Source: Corythoichthys intestinalis (Eukaryota > Chordata > Actinopteri > Syngnathiformes > Syngnathidae). From it: DNA of 64,000 bases. Below, piece by piece: positions 40,110-51,619 of this stretch. Positions within the stretch are counted from its first letter, which is position 1; each line of letters opens with the position of its first letter. The translations under genes were made by a program, and so were the position numbers. The notes beneath the pieces were generated by a model. The model was given only the letters and a program-made list of their open reading frames with translations. It had not been told where the DNA came from and did not search any database. The stretch covers positions 67,001 through 131,000 of the forward strand of contig NC_080413.1 in NCBI RefSeq assembly GCF_030265065.1, read 5' to 3'.

Positions 40110-41050
40110 GATGTTCAAGATATGCCGTGGTATGAAAACGTCAAGGTTTCAAAACTGCAAAAATTTTCCATCAATGAGGTATTAGCTTTTTTTTATGTCC
40201 CAAAAATGCATGGAGAAATCCCTCAACCCGCCCCCACCAGTTGTTGCTCAGTGTCAGTGAGTCAACTGTGCTACACGATGGCTGGAGGAGGTGACAACGA
40301 AAAAAAAAAATCGCCACACAGGGATTCACACAAATACTGAGTTCTAGATCACAAGGCTGATTGATGTACACTTCACCCCTTCCGATCACTTATCTCTCTG
40401 AACCCCCCTCTTTTCTTGGTTATCAGGCTCCTTACACGGTGTCAACCGGAAATACAACTAGCTAACGATAGCTCCAACATATTCATAGTCAATTAGAGTA
40501 AGCGTTCAATGTATTTCTTGTTGTTGTTTGTGCTTTTTATGTCTCTATATCTCCCTCTTTTCTTCTGTTCTACCAAAAACCCCTTCAGGTTCGCCGCTTT
40601 CTCCTAGTAAAGGAGGTACGTTGATCTGTTGAATAATCACAATGGATGTATGTCATACTTCCATGCAGGGGCGGACTGGGACTAAAAAGCAGCCGTGGAC
40701 TTTGACTCAGCCCAGCCCACAAGAATCGCTATACAAAGGGAAACACAGACCCCCCTAGGGGGTCCGTGGGCATGACACCCCAAACCGGGGGAATTTTTTT
40801 TTTTTACATTTGATTGTAAAATGCATCAATTTCGTGCACTTTGAGAGAAAATGAAGAAAATGTGTCTAGACTGCGACTGTCTGACTTGGGGCGCTCAAAG
40901 TACTGCAAGGCTTGTACTGGAGTTGGGTTCATTTTCTTTACTAGCTCTAACAAATGAAAGAATTTATTTTTCAAAGCAAGTTTTATGTATCCAATTGATT
41001 GTAATATATCTCTAAATATCTCTGTCTATAAAATGACTTCATTATTTATG
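40110..41050. other. intergenic DNA with possible hAT-like end
   Basis: A hAT-like end CAGGGGCGGACTGGGACTAA starts at 40667 and is followed by CCCCCCTAGGGGG DNA. No right partner was found. Nothing else is supported. Confidence 0.4.
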
Positions 41051-41058
41051 CCATAATT

Positions 41059-41290
41059 CAGTGGCTCCAAACTATTCCACATAGGGCCGCAGCAGGCGCA
41101 GGATTTCATTCCAACAAAACAAGACAACACCTATGCACCAATCTGGTGTCTTACAAGTGTAATCAGTAGATAGCAGTCAGTTGCTGCTTGTTTTAGCAGA
41201 AACTTCATTAATTAAACTGTCGGTACTCGATCGGTTGAAACAAAAACCAGGCCCCACGGCGGCCCATGAGGACCGGTTTGGAGACCCCTG
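41059..41290. mobile_element. short hAT-like element (232 bp), complete
   Basis: The ends are CAGTGGCTCCAAACTATTCC and GACCGGTTTGGAGACCCCTG. The direct repeat CCATAATT is perfect at 41051-41058 and 41291-41298. The interior (GTGTCTTACAAGTGTAATCA) belongs to a widespread fish repeat. Non-coding. Confidence 0.85.
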
Positions 41291-41465
41291 CCATAATTAA
41301 TCTTGCCATACAAATAATAAAGTTCAATGAAAATACAATAAACATTTCAAGACAAATCCTGTATACATAACCTTCAAAACGATACATAAATGGTTAAAAA
41401 TATATATCATATCAATTTAACTACCTAAACTTTAAAGTAAAACCATTCATTTGATCAATATTTTG

Positions 41466-41897
41466 TGTCAGGGACGCGAGCAGGCAGGCAGGTTGTGTGG
41501 ACCCAAATGCAGGGAAAACGAAAAAGGCAGCGAGGCAGGTGGCAGTGAACTCAAAAAACGTTTTAATAATAACTAACAAAAATCACAAAGTACAAACAAA
41601 AAGACTATGGATCAAAAGGCAAGGTTAAAACCAAAACTTACTTAAACAGAGGGACTGGTACACGAGGGCGTTGACCGGACTTGAAATTGACGTTCGCATA
41701 GACAGACATTGACATAGACAATGACGCAACAAGGCGTGACAAGAAACTGGGTCATTATATACGCAGACAAGGGGTAACGAGACGAGGAACAGGTGGATGC
41801 AGATTGCAGGATACACTGGGAAAACACACACAGGTGAGAGCAATGGGTAATCACAGGGACAAGTCACACAAGGAGAAACCAAACACAAAACCTAACA
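41466..41897 (-). mobile_element. solo LTR of an LTR retrotransposon (fossil)
   Basis: A 432-bp unit begins TGTCAGG and ends CCTAACA, flanked on both sides by TTTTG (41461-41465, 41898-41902). TG...CA ends with a 5-bp duplication fit a solo LTR. Read on the minus strand it has a TATA-like GTATATAATG and later an A/T-rich signal region near TTATTATTAAAACG. No internal region is present. The single LTR looks whole and the perfect flanking repeat suggests moderate age. Family not resolved. Confidence 0.65.
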
Positions 41898-41902
41898 TTT
41901 TG

Positions 41903-43150
41903 TTATATTTCTTTTGGATTAATATTGCTGCTGCGTGTGCATGCGTTGTTTTACAGCTAAAATATTTTTTCTTAGGAGAGTGATAGTAGGACTAGCATAC
42001 TGTAACTTGACACGATTGCAAACGGGTACATCGACTACCCCACGGGCCGCCACAGTCTCGTTCATTGGTGGGAAACACTGTATATTAACTGTTCAACTTT
42101 TACCGTAGTCTGGAGGTTGTCCGTAACCTACTACACAGTACACACTGTGGTAAAGAACTGCTGCACACTGCCACCACTGAGCAGAGAGCCGGAAAACATG
42201 GATGAATAACAGACAATTATTGCAAAATGTTGATACTCCCATTTTTTTTTTTAAATTGCAAAGCACTCCTTTCTCATCTATACAAATCTTTAAACAAAGT
42301 GGCTTTATTATTTTCAAACAACTTTGCATACCCTTTATTAACATCACTCAAACACTGTTTGACTCACTTAATAAGGTAAGATCAATAATGGAGAACCCTT
42401 TTTGACATTGCTTTCACAAACAACTCGCACAAACAAAAAATATGAACATTGACATTCTGTGTAATACTAGATAAATTCATTTGAATACCGATTTTCTGGA
42501 TAAAACAAACAAACAAACAAACGGAGAGCCAATTTTGCCTACTCCATTAATTTTATTGTCAGGGGTGACCTATTCAGTGTGGTGTGATATCTGAAGTCGA
42601 GGATTATACGACTTAAACTTGCTAATTTAACAAAGACTATCTTTACGCACACACAAAACGACAATGTTCGCATATGTGCTAGTGGACTGATGGTTACTGT
42701 TGTACATAAAGTTCAGAAAATAAATAAAAAATATATTTACTCACCGAGAGAAGTTTATCCAAGGGTGAATTCGAGGTTCGTCCTAATTGCCGTTTTCTTC
42801 CACCTGTTGGCTGGCGCAAGCTCGAAGCAGAAAATGGCCAATTCTTTTCCCGTGGTAATATACACATGTGATGGGAATTTAGGAAGTTGCACCAACTTAA
42901 TAATGGAATAGAAATTAAATTTCACTCACTTAATCTTTCCCTTTGTTACGTGAAAGCAGAAAAGCTTATTCAAAAACAATATACTTTTAAGTTAATACGT
43001 CTTTCTTAATATTTAATTTTGATTAACTCCATAAAAGAAGTTACCAACTTAATAAAACAATGAATAGTAAAAAAAAGTCATTTTTATGTTGAAAAAGCTC
43101 ATGTTTTCAAGTCATACCAACTAGCCTCATGAATCATTTTTTTAGAGTGT
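41903..43150. other. intergenic AT-rich DNA
   Basis: A (AAAC)n patch near 42507-42521, and nothing else that can be supported. Confidence 0.4.
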
Positions 43151-43154
43151 AGAT

Positions 43155-43290
43155 TCATTTGGACCGGGTGAGGCGAATGAACGAATGTTCATGAGTCCAA
43201 AAGGTATTGGACTTCCAGCGCCGTCGATGGCAGCCAAAGCGATAACAAGGTAGTAGTAACTCGAAAATGGCCCAAAATCAAACATGCTGA
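43155..43290. repeat. GACGTCC-type palindrome fragment and minisatellite remnant
   Basis: GGACCGGGTGAGGCGAATG, then TATTGGACTTCCAGCGCCGT and CGATGGCAGCC keep the palindrome family arms. One or two weak AAAATGGCCCAAAATCAAAC units follow. Confidence 0.5.
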
Positions 43291-43299
43291 GATTAAGGG

Positions 43300-43780
43300 G
43301 GGGCCTGGGCATGGCCCCCTTGTGGCCGAAAATGTCATTTCATGTCATTGACTTTCCTATAGTATATGAATTTAAAATTAAGCCTTTGCCGGTAAAATGT
43401 TGTACACAAAAGTTGTAAAGGAATAAAACCAAAAGAAAAATGAATGAAATGAAGAAAAATCATGTGACTTGCACCTTAGAGACTGCCATTTGCTTTGCTA
43501 AGCCAAAACCTGGCTGGAATATTCAGTCAAAAAGGATGCGACGTATACTTCTCCACTACATGAGACAGAAAAACGTGCGTACGCGCACACACACACAGCT
43601 GGGATACCAGTATGTACGAGCATGGGCCAAGCTACTATCCGAGCATACATCTTGTAAGTTAATTTTATTGCTGACACTGCTTAGGGGTCATCAACATGTT
43701 TGGCCCTCTGCCACAAAAGTCAAACTTCGCCTATCCCCAAAATCAATAGCAAATGGCCGAAAATCCGCAGGCCTAATGTC
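43300..43780. repeat. repeat related to part of the 59658-61635 element
   Basis: AAAAATGAATGAAATGAAG, CATGTGACTTGCACCTTAGA, TTTATTGCTGACACTGC and GGGGTCATCAACATGTTTGG all recur, in order, at about 60735-61590. It is a degraded, internally deleted relative. Confidence 0.55.
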
Positions 43781-43839
43781 CAGAAATGATTTTTTTTTTT
43801 TCTAGTTTTTAAAAGATAGAGAGGTATAGATCCATTTCG

Positions 43840-44630
43840 AATGCATCAGCGACTTTGCGAAAGGACAGACGGGAAGCAAGTGAGAGAGACGGGTCGCTCC
43901 GGAGGTGACCGGGGAATCCTGCTCTCTCTAACCGGCAGACACAGCGTCGTCCTCGGCCAGCGCTCCTCCCCTCCCCGGTTGCGCGCTGGGGGATCCGATG
44001 ACGTCACGCGCGCGCGCGCGCGCGCTCACAAAGTGTCTATCTGTCACTCCCGCTTCGCCGCCGCTTCTATTCTGGGAAGCGGCGCTCGGAATAACCCCGC
44101 GTGAGCGTGCGCGTGTCTCCGGATTTCACCCTGACGCACGCACACGCGGGCCGACTTGGCGCGGCGGCGAAGCTCCGGCAACACAAGCCCGCTCTGTCGG
44201 GTAGGATTTCTCGCCCTAACTTTTCCGGATATTCCTCGCTGACGCCGCCGCCGCCGCCGCCGCCCTCCGGTGTCAAGCTCCGGAGCACGCCCGGAACTAG
44301 TGTCATCGTCGCGGCGGCCGTTCGACGTTCCCTTCTCGCCGGCAGATAAGGTAAGCGCAGAAAGGAGCGCTTTCGTCCGAGGCCGGCACCGGCCAGGGGG
44401 GCTCGTTGACGGCGGCGCAGCGGGGAATACCCCGGGCACGCGTCGCCTCGCCTCGCATGCAGATTACCCGCGTTGCGTAACACCCCGAGGAATTCGAACG
44501 GACACGGGCTGGAAGCCTAGCCGGCGCCGGCATGACAGCCGCTCTCCGGTGCTCATTTGTCACTAATTTGCCCCGCCGCCTCGGCTGTCAAATGTCGCTC
44601 GCCGAGACGAGCTCGGCTTAGCCTCGCTTT
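43840..44630 (+). promoter_or_regulatory. CpG island, probable promoter and first exon (HIVEP2 position)
   Basis: About 800 bp dense in CpG, with a perfect CRE (TGACGTCA, 43999-44006), a (CG)n run, a (GCC)n run and no TATA box. The plus strand has a strong donor at CAGATAAG|GTAAGCGC (exon edge 44350). In human the gene beyond AIG1 in this direction is HIVEP2, which has non-coding 5' exons, so a hivep2 promoter is the best guess. No coding exon of HIVEP2 is in the window. Confidence 0.5.
44007..44026. repeat. (CG)n run in the CpG island
   Basis: About ten CG dinucleotides in a row; can adopt Z-DNA. Confidence 0.85.
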
Positions 44631-45159
44631 CATTTCCTTTTCCTCTCGTGACCTTTAGACGCACTCGCTTGCGGCTTTTCCTCCATTTTGCGCTTGTGCT
44701 TGGTGCATTTTTGATGGGGAAAGTGTGCAATATCGGTTACTTGACGAGTGTGTATGCGCTGTTTGTTTCCTCTGCGAGAGTGCGTTGAGGAGCCAAGCTG
44801 GTGGGTGGTGCGCTGGCTGGTTCCGGGAATGTTCCATGACGTGTTGCCGTCGAGAGAAGGGCCCCGGCCGGGGAGACTCCGACGGCCGTCCTTCAGTAGA
44901 CTCCCCTGATTCGAACGCTTGTTCGTTGTCAAAAAGTCAACCTGAATCCGGATATTCTCGATGACTTCTTTGTTTTTGCACTTCCACAGTCCGCCATGCA
45001 GGCAGTTGTTGACAACTTTATTTTTTGCATTTTGAACTCGCTGACTGCCATTGACGGCGGTAGACGTCCAATTCATATGATCTGCCAGCAAATGCAAAAA
45101 CCTTCATATGTCTCGTATCTCGAAATAGTCGTCCATGAACTCGTTGCCTTCCGCTGACG

Positions 45160-45280
45160 CTCCTAAACGCCCAATCCATTTTGACCGGTAGCGATCATTC
45201 GACAGACGTCCAAATATCCTTATCGTCATTGGAAATTCAACGCGAGTCTTCCCGGTTCGAATGGATCGGACGTCTTGGCG
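45160..45280. repeat. GACGTCCAATCC palindromic element
   Basis: CTAAACGCCCAATCCATTTT, then GACCGGTAGCGATCATTC, and the inverse arm GGTTCGAATGGATCGGACGT. Confidence 0.6.
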
Positions 45281-45545
45281 GTGGATAAGTTCATATTTCT
45301 TTTGTTTCAAAGAGAGAATACGAAGCCGTGTCACAGAACTGGACAAACGAAAAGAAAATATGTTGGTGAGAAGAGCAAATACATGTGGAAAGAGTGCAAA
45401 TATACCCATAGCGCAATGATTTCACTGTGCAAATATGGGGGTGGAGGAGCCCTCATCGTGATAGCGATATTTATTTATGTTTTTTTTTTTTTTTTTGCAC
45501 TGCAGCAGTTACAGTGAAAAGTATCAATGAGAAATCTCAGAGAGT

Positions 45546-45592
45546 TTTGTTTGTTTGTTTGTTTGTTTGTTTGTTTGTTTGTTTGTTTGTTT
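45546..45592. repeat. (TTTG)n microsatellite
   Basis: About eleven perfect units. Confidence 0.95.
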
Positions 45593-45829
45593 TCTATCGG
45601 TGAGGCCTCTCGGTGGAGTAGAACAATGAGAAGCTGAGAAAACGCAGGCCACGCGACAACCGCTAATGGAGGCTTTCGCGCTCGACCTCGTAAAGCTGAC
45701 TAGACCCGTCCGCTCCCCGGTTTTTTTTTCCTTTTTTTGCAACAGGCACTTAAGACGGCGGCATGCGAGAACCCTTGGTGGAAATCTCAACCAAGAGGTC
45801 ATTGGCTTCCGTTGGCAGCGATAGATAGG

Positions 45830-46000
45830 TCACCTGCTTATTTTCAGTTATTTTGGGGTGACTTCCTAATTTTTTTTATTCAATTCCAGCAGATTCTGCC
45901 GCATTTCAGCTCACTTCCGGTTGATTTTGGGTCACGTCCCATGGATTTTGGGGGGATTTTTGTGTGACTTCCTGTTGATTTTGGGCCATTTCCATTAAAA
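45830..46000 (-). repeat. AGGAAGTGACC minisatellite, reverse
   Basis: GGGTGACTTCCTAATTTTTT, CACTTCCGGTTGATTTTGGG, GTGTGACTTCCTGTTGATTT. Confidence 0.75.
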
Positions 46001-46264
46001 ACCATAATAATTATTATTATTACTTTTATTGAACTGATGGTATCGAAATAACTGCCCTAAACAGAGTTAACTAGAAATATGCTAAGACGCCCTTTCTCAC
46101 TTGTCTGCCATTTTATGTCAGTGCCGTTCAATAAAAAAAAAAAAAACACAGTCAATGGAGCGTGTACATTAAAATAACGATAAAATGCGCAGTTTTCAAC
46201 CCATTTTCAAACGGTGTAGTTTTTCCGAAATGTCAGAGACGCAGTCAATCAATTGTATACTTAA

Positions 46265-46399
46265 AAAACCTGTCATTTTCAGACTATAAGGCGCACCTGA
46301 CTGTAAGCCGCCACCCATCAAATTTGACACGAAAACGGCATTTGGTCATAGATAAGCCGCACTGGACTATAGACCGCAGCTGTCCTCACTGTATTATAG
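46265..46399. repeat. ACTATAAGGCGCAC repeat fragment
   Basis: TTTCAGACTATAAGGCGCAC, then TAAGCCGCACTGGACTATAG: a common fish palindromic repeat, also at 14915-15000 and 31740-31825. Confidence 0.55.
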
Positions 46400-47754
46400 C
46401 AGTGTTTTTCAACCAGTGTACCGTGAGACTTGGCCAGATGTGCTTGCCTGGCACGGCCAGACTGTTCTCCCTGTATTTTTCAAACACTGAGAGAAAAGTC
46501 TGGGAACCAGCCCATTAACGGCCTCTCGAGCAGGTACAAAATCAATCGACAAATCAGATTCGTTTATTTGCGTGACGTGTTCTTAACGAGCAACGTCACT
46601 CTTGCGCGTCGGAAGTCGTCTCCACAACAACACAGATGGTGAACAGGGGAGCCGAGGAATATGTTCCAATCCACGGTAAAATCAGTTTTAAATGACCAAA
46701 AACACATCGACACGAGTCATTGACAACAGTCTGTCTCGCGCTAGCCATGTTGAATAAACTTCCGCGCGCGAATCCCTCGTCCTGCCCTCGTCGTTTAACT
46801 AGCGTCACGTCTGCCCGTCGCTGATTGGTCCACTCCGCTGTCTGTTTGCTGTGGCTTGCTCCGCCCTGGAAATTGTATCCGCTGAATGGTGGCCAGACTC
46901 AATAGCTGGAACAGCGGTGAGTCTGGTGTACCAGGCAACAGATATGCCGTGAGAAACTCCATTATCGCTTGTCTCTGCAACATTGTAATTGTGTTTATTT
47001 CTGCGCATTTGTTGTTTTGTGCAATTCAAATTTGTGTCAGTAGGGGGTACATTACACTTGTCTATGCGTTGAGCGATGTCATTAGGAGAGAAGAAGCGAT
47101 CTCAGCAGACAAGGAAAGTGGACTCAAGCTGTTAGCACAAGCAAAGAAGGCTAACAAGCCGAGTTAAAGGAAAGAAAACTCTAGCAAATTTCCTCAAATG
47201 GTGCTCAGCCAACTAGGTTACTTTATTTTTGTATGTTTATGTGATTGTCTATTGTATTTATCTTGCGTTTATTTTAATTGTAATAATTTCTTTCGTGTTC
47301 GCGGTGTGTTTTTGGATCTTTAACAAGATGAGATTCAAATAAATTCATCAGTTAAGAAAACAACTTGTGCCTCAAGTAGTTGAGGGAGTTACATCGCTTT
47401 TTTTTTTTTCATTTATTTATACAATTTATTACATTATTAGGGTGGCCCCTGTCCAGTATTTTGAAGGACACTCAGCACGCGGACGTTGTCGGACGGCGTT
47501 TTAGTAGGAAGGAAGGAGTAGGTGGAAGGTTCTGGGTCTCGTGCAGGCGAGCATTGAGGTATTGCTTTTGTCGCGATCAAGAACTGCTCGGTTACAAGAT
47601 GAAACCTACTCCATTATGATATCACGTAGAGAAATTATATTATCATCAAGTATGCTCTACAGAAAGTCATTTGGAACATTTTTAGTTTGTGGTGTGCCGC
47701 AAGAGTTTTTCTAATGTAAAAACGTGCCGTGACTCAGAAAATGTTGAAAAACAC
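46400..47754. mobile_element. non-autonomous hAT-like element, interrupted
   Basis: The left end is CAGTGTTTTTCAACCAGTGT and ACCGTGAGA; the right end is GCCGTGACTCAGAAAATGTT and GAAAAACACT. Both are known hAT (Charlie-like) termini of fish. The body includes TTTGTGTCAGTAGGGGG and no transposase. The right end runs straight into the Rex3 3' end, so its flanking duplication cannot be seen. It carries a smaller inserted element at 46442-46937. Confidence 0.65.
46442..46937. mobile_element. small inverted-repeat element, CCAGACTC family, copy 1
   Basis: The ends are TGCCTGGCACGGCCAGACT and GGTGAGTCTGGTGTACCAGG plus CA. The interior (TGACGTGTTCTTAACGAGCA, GTCGGAAGTCGTCTCC) matches copy 2 at 51041-51535. 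About 495 bp, non-coding. Confidence 0.65.
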
Positions 47755-50120
47755 TCTCCATCCATCCAACATCTTCCGCTTGTTCTGGGGTCGGGTCGCG
47801 GGGGCAGCAGCTTTAACAGGGAAGCCCAGACTTCCCTCTCCCCAGCCACTTCAACCAGCTCCTCCTGCGGGATCCCAAAGTGTTTCCGGGCCAGCCGAGA
47901 GACAGTCTCTCCAGCGTGTCCCGGGTCGTCCCCGGGGCCTCCCGCCGGTGAGACGTGCCCGGAACACCTCTCCGGGAGGCATCCGAAGCAGATGACCGAG
48001 CCACCTCAGCTGGCTCCTCTCTACGCGGAGGAGTAGCGGCTCGACGCCGAGTCCCTCCCGGATGACCGAGCTTCTCACCCCATCTCTAAGGGAGAGCCCA
48101 GACACCCTGCGGAGGAAACTCATTTCGGCCACTTGTGTCCGGGATCTTGTTCTTTCGGTCACGACCCACAGCTCGTGACCATAGCTGAGGGTAGGAACAT
48201 AGATCGACCGTTAAATCGAGAGTTTCGCCTTTCGGCTCAGCTCCTTCTCCACCACTACGGAGTCAACATTACTGCAGACGCTGCAACGATCCGCCTGTCG
48301 ATCTCCCGCTCTCTCCTACCCTCACTCGTGAACAAGACCCCAAGATACTTGAACTCCTCCACTTGGGGCAAGATCTCATCCCTGACCCGGAGAGGGCACT
48401 CCACCCTTTTCCGACTGAGGACCACGGTCTCGGATTTGGAGGCGCTCATCTTCATCCTGACCACTTCACACTCGGCTGCGAACCGCTCCAGTGAGAGTTG
48501 GAGGTCATGGCTTGATGAAGCCAACAGCACCGCATCATCTGTAAAAAGCAGAGATTGAATGCTGAGGTCACCAAACCGGACCCCCTCAACGCTTCGGCTG
48601 CGCCCAGAAATTCTGTCCATAAAAATTATGAACAAAATTGGTAACAAAGGGCAGCCTTGGCGGAGTCCAACCCTCACTGGCATCGAATTCGACTTACTGC
48701 CGGCAATGCGGACCAAACTCTGACACCGGTCGTACAGGGACCGAACGGCCCTTTTCTCGTTGCTCGGTACTCCGTACTCCCGGAGCACCCCCCCCCACAG
48801 GACTCCCTCGAGGCACACGGTCGAAGGCCTTCGCTGGATCCACAAAACACATGTAGACCGGTCAGGCGAACTCCCACGCGCCCTCGAGGACCCTGCTGAG
48901 GATGTAGCGCCGTTTCACTGCTCCACGACTGGGACGAAAACCACACTGCTCCTCCTGAATCTGAGATTCGACTTCTAGACAGACCCTCCTCTCCAGCACC
49001 CCTGAATAGACTTTACCGGGGAGGCTGAGGAGTGTGATCCCTCTATAACTGGAACACACCTTCTTAAAAAGGGGGGCCACCAACCGGGCCGCAGATCTAG
49101 AGGCACTGTCCCCGATGTTCACGCGATGTCGTAGAAGCGTGTCAGACACGACAGACCCACAACATCCAGAGCCTTTGGGAACTCCGGGCGGATCTCATCG
49201 ACCCCCGGGGCCTTGCCACCGAGGAGCTTTCCGACCGCCTCGGTAACTTCAGTCCCAGAGATCGGAGAGCCCACCTCGGTGTCCCCGGACTCTGCTTCCT
49301 CAAAGGAAGGCGTGTCGGTGGAATTGACGAGGGCTTTGTCATCTTCACTATACACAGTGTTAATGGTGCACTGCTTTCCTCTCCTCGGATGCCGGACGGT
49401 GAACCGGAATTTCCTCGAAGCCGTCCGGAAGTCGTTTTTCGCCGCCTCGCCGAACTCAACTCCCGTGTCCGAGTTTTTGCCTCGTGGGCGACCGCCGAAG
49501 CCGCGGTCCGCTTGGTCGGCCCGTACCTGTCGGCTGCCTCTGGAGTCTCGCGGGCCAAAAAGGCCCGGTAGGCCTCCTTCTTCAGCTTGAAGAAGTGTCC
49601 ACCGGCGGGTTGGGGGATTGCCGCCACGGCAGGCGCCGACCGCCATACCGCCGCGGCTCCGATCGGCCGCCTCAACCTTGGAGGTGCGGAACACGGCCCG
49701 CTCGGACTCCCACCTCCCCCGGGACAAGGGAGAAGTTCTGCCGGAGGTGGGTGTTGAAACTCTTTCTGACGAGGGATTCTGCCAGACGTTCCCAGCGGAC
49801 CTTTACAATACGTTTGGGCCCGCCAGGTTTGGCCGGCATCGGAGCCAACGCACCACCTGGTGGTGATCGGTTGACAGCTCCGCCCCTCTCTTCACCCGAG
49901 TGTCCAAAACATGCGGTCGCAAGTCCGATGACACGACTACAAAGTCGATCGTCGAACTGCGGCCTAGGGTGTCGTGGTGCCAGGTGCACGTATGGACACA
50001 CCTATGTTTGAACACGGTGTTTGTTATGGACGAACCGTGACGCGCACAGAAGTCCAATAACAGAACACCACTCGGGTTCTAATCGTGGGGGCCGTTCCTC
50101 CCAATCAATCCAGGTCTCGC
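47755..50120 (-). mobile_element. Rex3 LINE (RTE clade), 5'-truncated and decayed
   Basis: On the minus strand, in order: endonuclease C-terminal part (about 50057-49803; NTVFKHRCVHTCTWHHDTLG, STIDFVVVSSDLRPHVLDT), linker, reverse transcriptase start (AVGKLLGGKAPGVDEIRPEF), YRGITLLSLPGKVYSGVLER, VRVGLRQGCPLLPILFIIFM, the catalytic box LLFTDDAVLLASS, and the C-terminal RTRSRTQVAEMSFLRRVSGL and LRWLGHLLRM. The plus-strand stretch GGTAACAAAGGGCAGCCTTG matches a classic Rex3 PCR primer site. The 3' end is the (ATGG)-type tail at 47757-47768. The reading frame changes several times (near 48860, 49120 and 49700), so it is dead. The endonuclease N-terminus is missing. Confidence 0.85.
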
Positions 50121-50127
50121 CCCTATT

Positions 50128-51605
50128 TTTACGATTAGTCGACTCATCAAAAATTTTTTTTCTTTTAACTAATTTAGCAATGAAATGTTTGTTTATGCTT
50201 TTTAATTCACCAAAAAAAAACATTTTGGCAACAATACTCAAATTCTTTATATACGTATAAATAAGAAACAGAACTAACAATAATAAATGACAAACAATTA
50301 GGTCAAATGCTGTTGGCATTAACTAGTGCAAAAAAAAAGAATGTAAACGGCAACACTGTGACTTGACCTTTCCAACAGGAGTCAAAACAATTCTTACTCT
50401 TTTTGTGGTATGTCTGTATTGTTCTAGTTAAAATGAAGGAAGGTGAGCATGGCTATATGCTCAGGTGTCAAGCTTGCCCTTTTTTCAGTAACAATGTTCC
50501 CAGCAACTGACAAAAGACACTCAGATGGTGTTGAAGTTGCAGGCACTGCCAGGTATGATCTGGCCAGGAACTTTTTTTCACTGCCCCTGCACCACTGCAG
50601 TGAGCTGAAAGACTTCTTTTTATGCGACTGTATCTCCTCTCTCAACCTTATCTCCTCATGTTCTTGGCCATCATCACGGCCATTGTCAAAAAATTTAATG
50701 ATGCACGTTGATACGACGCACATAAAAGCAACTTCAATCAAAACATTTTTAAAAGTCGGTAGTTAGTTGTATGGATCCACCAGGTTGTTGTTTCTTGTCG
50801 TCTTTCAAAATTGCGCACTGGTGACAGAGCTTCAAGTGGACGTGCTACCGTGGTATGAGAGCTCAGCTTGGCAAAGAGTTCACACAATGGCACCCTCCAT
50901 ATTCTCCTTGAAATAATTCCAGACTTTGGCCTCTCTGCTCCTCTTTTTTGGCTTAATGCCGCATTCACCGCTCGCATCGCGAGCGTCCACCATTCTCAAC
51001 TTTATCTGTGTGTATTTTTTTTTCCCAAACCGTCATTACCTAGCCTGAAACTCCAGACTCACCGCTGTTCCAGCTTTAGAGTCTGGGACCCAGCTCCCTA
51101 TTGGCTTCTCCAGCCCGAACGAAATGGTCCGTGAAATCGGATTGGTTTATTAGCGTGACGTGTTCTCAACGAGCGACGTCGCTCTTGCGCGTCGGAAGTC
51201 GTCTCCGCAACAACACAGATGGCGAACGGGGGAGCCGAGAACATGTTCCTATCCGTGGTAAATTCAGTTTTAAATGACCAAAAACACATTGAGTCGCTAA
51301 AACCAACAGTCTGTCTCGCGCTAGCCATGTCGAATAAACTTCTCCGCTCTCCTCGTATGTTTACGTCCTTGCGCTAGAGTTTCTTGTCGCTTTAGCAACG
51401 TCACGGCCGCCCGTCGCCGATCGATCCACCCCGCTGTCTGTTTGCCGTGGCTTGCTCCGCCCTGGGAATTTGATCCGCGGAACGGTCGTCGGACTCTATA
51501 GCTGGAACGGCGGTGAGTCTGGACTTCCAGGCTAGTCATTAACGTACCGTCGACGCATTTACGTCATCGATGACATCGACGACGTCCACTAGTCGGGACA
51601 GCTCT
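50128..51605 (-). mobile_element. hAT element with transposase C-terminal fragment, interrupted
   Basis: The right end, read on the minus strand, is AGAGCTGTCCCGACTAGTGG and GACGTCGTCGATGTCATCGA, a known fish hAT terminus. The other side (GATTAGTCGACTC near 50130) keeps only part of it and abuts Rex3. The minus-strand frame 50428-50741 encodes LARSYLAVPATSTPSECLLS and VAGNIVTEKRASLTPEHIAM, the hAT C-terminal dimerisation domain found in ZBED-type transposases. The rest of the transposase is gone, and a smaller element splits the sequence at 51041-51535. Confidence 0.7.
51041..51535. mobile_element. small inverted-repeat element, CCAGACTC family, copy 2, nested in hAT
   Basis: The ends are CTAGCCTGAAACTCCAGACT and GTCTGGACTTCCAGGCTAG. 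The flanks read TCATTA on both sides, and removing the element with one flank restores a continuous hAT sequence (CCGTCATTAACGTACCGTCG). Same family as 46442-46937. Non-coding. Confidence 0.75.
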
Positions 51606-51619
51606 AATACCATCCCGTG

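Larger units (their letters stand above)
44650..46260. other. possible first intron of the CpG-island gene, with repeats
   Basis: Contains palindrome-family pieces at 45045-45080 and 45160-45275, a (TTTG)n array and AGGAAGTGACC units in reverse (45830-46000). No exon seen. Confidence 0.4.

Noticed and set aside
43841-44566. Several open frames on both strands of the CpG island
   Set aside because: Long frames are expected by chance in GC-rich DNA with few stops. None shows a domain or a start context better than the others.
48133-49971. Plus-strand frames over Rex3
   Set aside because: Antisense of the LINE coding strand; the reverse transcriptase and endonuclease motifs are all on the minus strand.
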